A program made the translations under genes and the position numbers. The notes under the pieces were generated by a model that was not told the DNA's origin, searched no databases, and saw only the letters and a list, made by a program, of their open reading frames with translations. Shown piece after piece: positions 62,676 through 64,000 of a stretch of DNA of 64,000 bases; position 1 is the stretch's first letter; every line of letters starts with the position of its first letter. The stretch spans positions 1-64,000 of the forward strand of contig JFHB01000175.1 of the NCBI GenBank assembly GCA_000729835.1, written 5' to 3'. The DNA comes from Atkinsonella hypoxylon. Its lineage: Eukaryota; Ascomycota; Sordariomycetes; Hypocreales; Clavicipitaceae.

Positions 62676-64000
62676 TTTGGCGGTAATGCGGAGTTGATGT
62701 TGATCAAGTATGGGATTGATGATCGGTGACTGGTGCTAGATTTCATCTCACTGACCGGGGAAAGTCCGGGAGGTCCTGGGGGCCTTAGGCAGCAGATACT
62801 TCGATGTCACGTGATTGGTTGGATGGAAAAGGGTACTCCTCCGTACTTCGTACAACAACGACTATGAGCGACCCGCTGCATCTTCGTCATCATCCTATAA
62901 CTATGCCGTCACTCAATGTACGCCGTGGGCCACGTACGACCAGAGGTAACATGTCCACCAGCAACTAAGCTCCCATTCAGTCGCGTTGTACGAAACTTCT
63001 CCCTCGAGGCTCCATGACAATCCTGGAAATTTGGCATTAGCTTGTGCGTAAGGATATGCGATAAAGGCGGAAGACGAGATGCAGATGCCGAGGGTAGCCG
63101 ACGACGCAAACAAGTATCGCCTCGTGGTTATCGGCAAGCGTCGACAATCAATCTTGCCAAGCGGCCAGTGGTCAGGATGTGGTTCTATGGAAACGTGCTT
63201 TGGCGTGCATCTGAGCAGAAGGAGATAATGGCATTTGAGCTGCTCTCGGTCTACTTGGTGGTTCGCATCTTCTTTCTACGGCAACGGCGCGATAAGAATT
63301 CATGGAACCGCAGAGGGCATAAACTCACACCAACGGCGAGCATGTGTCCAAATCACAGGATGGAAAGGAGCTGCTTCGGGTTTGTAGCCTTGGTCATGTC
63401 GTGAAATATCTAGGCAGATATTCACCCTGGCACTCGACTGATTACATATCGCCTGTTATGTGGCACTCTGTCCACGGGTTCAAGTAGCGAACTACGATTC
63501 ATGACAAGGTCATCCCACCGTTGGCCCTGCCGCAGCCATCCTCTGGCAATTTGCCCATCTTCCTTCGTCGTCGGCTACATTGTGGCCACGTCCCGTCCTC
63601 GACCTACCCGGCACAGGCGACAATCAACTGCTGCCGCCGTAATCAACTCACGCCGAGGAAGGCTCCGGCACAGGCGTCCGTTTCTTCTGCTGGCACTGCC
63701 TCGCCATGCCATCATCTTCATGGCTGCCATCTACCTGCGTCATCCTATCTCATCGTCCATCGCATCAAATATCCGCCCCGCATCACACAAAATACCCGAA
63801 TTATAAAAGAAAACCACCCATGGCCCTACGACCCCACTTTCGACAAGTCATTGGTCCCGTCTTTCTAGAGGCAGATTCCGCCAACGACAATGAGGGCACA
63901 AAAGACAAAGACCAGGGGGCAGGCGAGGTGACCACGAGCTACTGGCAACGATAACACAAGTAACCTTGGTGGCTCGTAGGTTGCTGGTACTGCGCCGCTA
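62676..64000. other. ATP15 promoter and unassigned right end of the window
   Basis: No gene is supported in 1.3 kb. The composite CACGTGATTGG site is at 62808-62818. CT-rich, ATG-containing sequence near 63500-63820 looks like the leader of a plus-strand gene that may begin near 63821 (MALRPHFRQVIGPVF) and continue outside the window, but I could not support it. Confidence 0.4.
62808..62818 (-). promoter_or_regulatory. CACGTG E-box fused to an inverted CCAAT box upstream of ATP15
   Basis: Read on the ATP15 strand this is CCAATCACGTG: a CCAAT box joined to a CACGTG E-box, about 135 bp upstream of the start. HAP-complex CCAAT boxes and Cbf1-type E-boxes are known regulators of respiratory genes in fungi. 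Confidence 0.45.

Noticed and set aside
62913..63137. Possible small secreted protein on the minus strand near the right end
   Set aside because: The apparent signal-peptide frame starts with TTG rather than ATG and has no upstream exon that I can support.
63821..63954. Possible first exon MALRPHFRQVIGPVF at the right edge
   Set aside because: Only 44 codons before a stop, no recognisable family; the window ends before it can be tested.
1..64000. Transposons, CRISPR arrays, rRNA or a biosynthetic gene cluster
   Set aside because: No transposase, reverse transcriptase, spacer-repeat array, rRNA segment or core biosynthetic enzyme was seen; the direct repeats present are short tandem repeats.

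Overview
The window is nuclear DNA of a filamentous ascomycete. The genes carry many short introns (about 50-130 nt) with GTAHGT-like donors, CTAAC/CTGAC branch sites and YAG acceptors. The gene set is that of a Sordariomycete: an SNT2 chromatin protein, a HELQ-type helicase, IPK1, MDM34, DAD1, a Rho4-type GTPase with an N-terminal extension, and MAK10. The order Hypocreales is my best guess, from protein flavour and from the abundant intergenic TACCTAGGTA palindromes; I cannot name a species. There is no transposase, viral gene, CRISPR array, rRNA or convincing tRNA. I recognise 18 protein-coding genes, 16 of them to a named family; their exon models below were built by hand from splice signals, reading-phase continuity and family alignment from memory.

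Layout. 0.9-7.5 kb (-): SNT2, a BAH/PHD/SANT chromatin regulator whose introns hold large simple repeats. 7.5-12.4 kb: gene-poor, rich in the CCTAGGTA palindrome. 12.4-16.0 kb (+): HELQ/POLQ-like DNA repair helicase with 13 exons, one apparently only 2 nt long. 16.1-17.6 kb (-): S33 prolyl-aminopeptidase-like hydrolase. 18.2-20.0 kb (+): uncharacterised protein with three Cys-Pro motifs, one very like a Hap1 heme regulatory motif. 20.5-21.6 kb (-): TVP38/VTT membrane protein. 22.0-24.4 kb (-): UBA/CUE-like + CCCH + SMR protein. 24.4-27.3 kb: no gene. 27.3-28.7 kb (+): equilibrative nucleoside transporter. 29.2-31.0 kb (-): inositol-pentakisphosphate 2-kinase. 31.0-37.2 kb: second gene desert. 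37.2-39.4 kb (+): MDM34 (ERMES). 40.4-41.4 kb (-): YAF9. 42.5-43.4 kb (+): COQ11-like. 43.6-44.4 kb (-): SYF2. 45.5-46.4 kb (+): Rho4-type GTPase. 47.0-47.4 kb (-): DAD1. 47.9-48.8 kb (-) and 49.2-50.7 kb (+): MGE1 and RPN6, divergent from a 411-bp shared promoter. 51.0-56.5 kb (-): a 1828-residue, largely disordered nuclear-type protein with a conserved-looking C-terminus. 57.6-58.6 kb (+): peroxisomal carrier PMP47. 59.1-61.7 kb (-): MAK10 (NatC). 62.3-62.7 kb (-): ATP15.

The window is core housekeeping chromatin with no biosynthetic cluster. Mitochondrial or organelle functions (MDM34, COQ11, MGE1, ATP15, PMP47) and nuclear functions (SNT2, YAF9, SYF2, DAD1, HELQ) dominate, each as an independent transcription unit. 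The most interesting observations are the 2-nt micro-exon in HELQ, the Hap1-like heme motif in the 18.2-kb gene, the CCCH-SMR protein as a possible ribosome-collision nuclease, and the MGE1-RPN6 promoter with heat-shock and proteasome-type elements.
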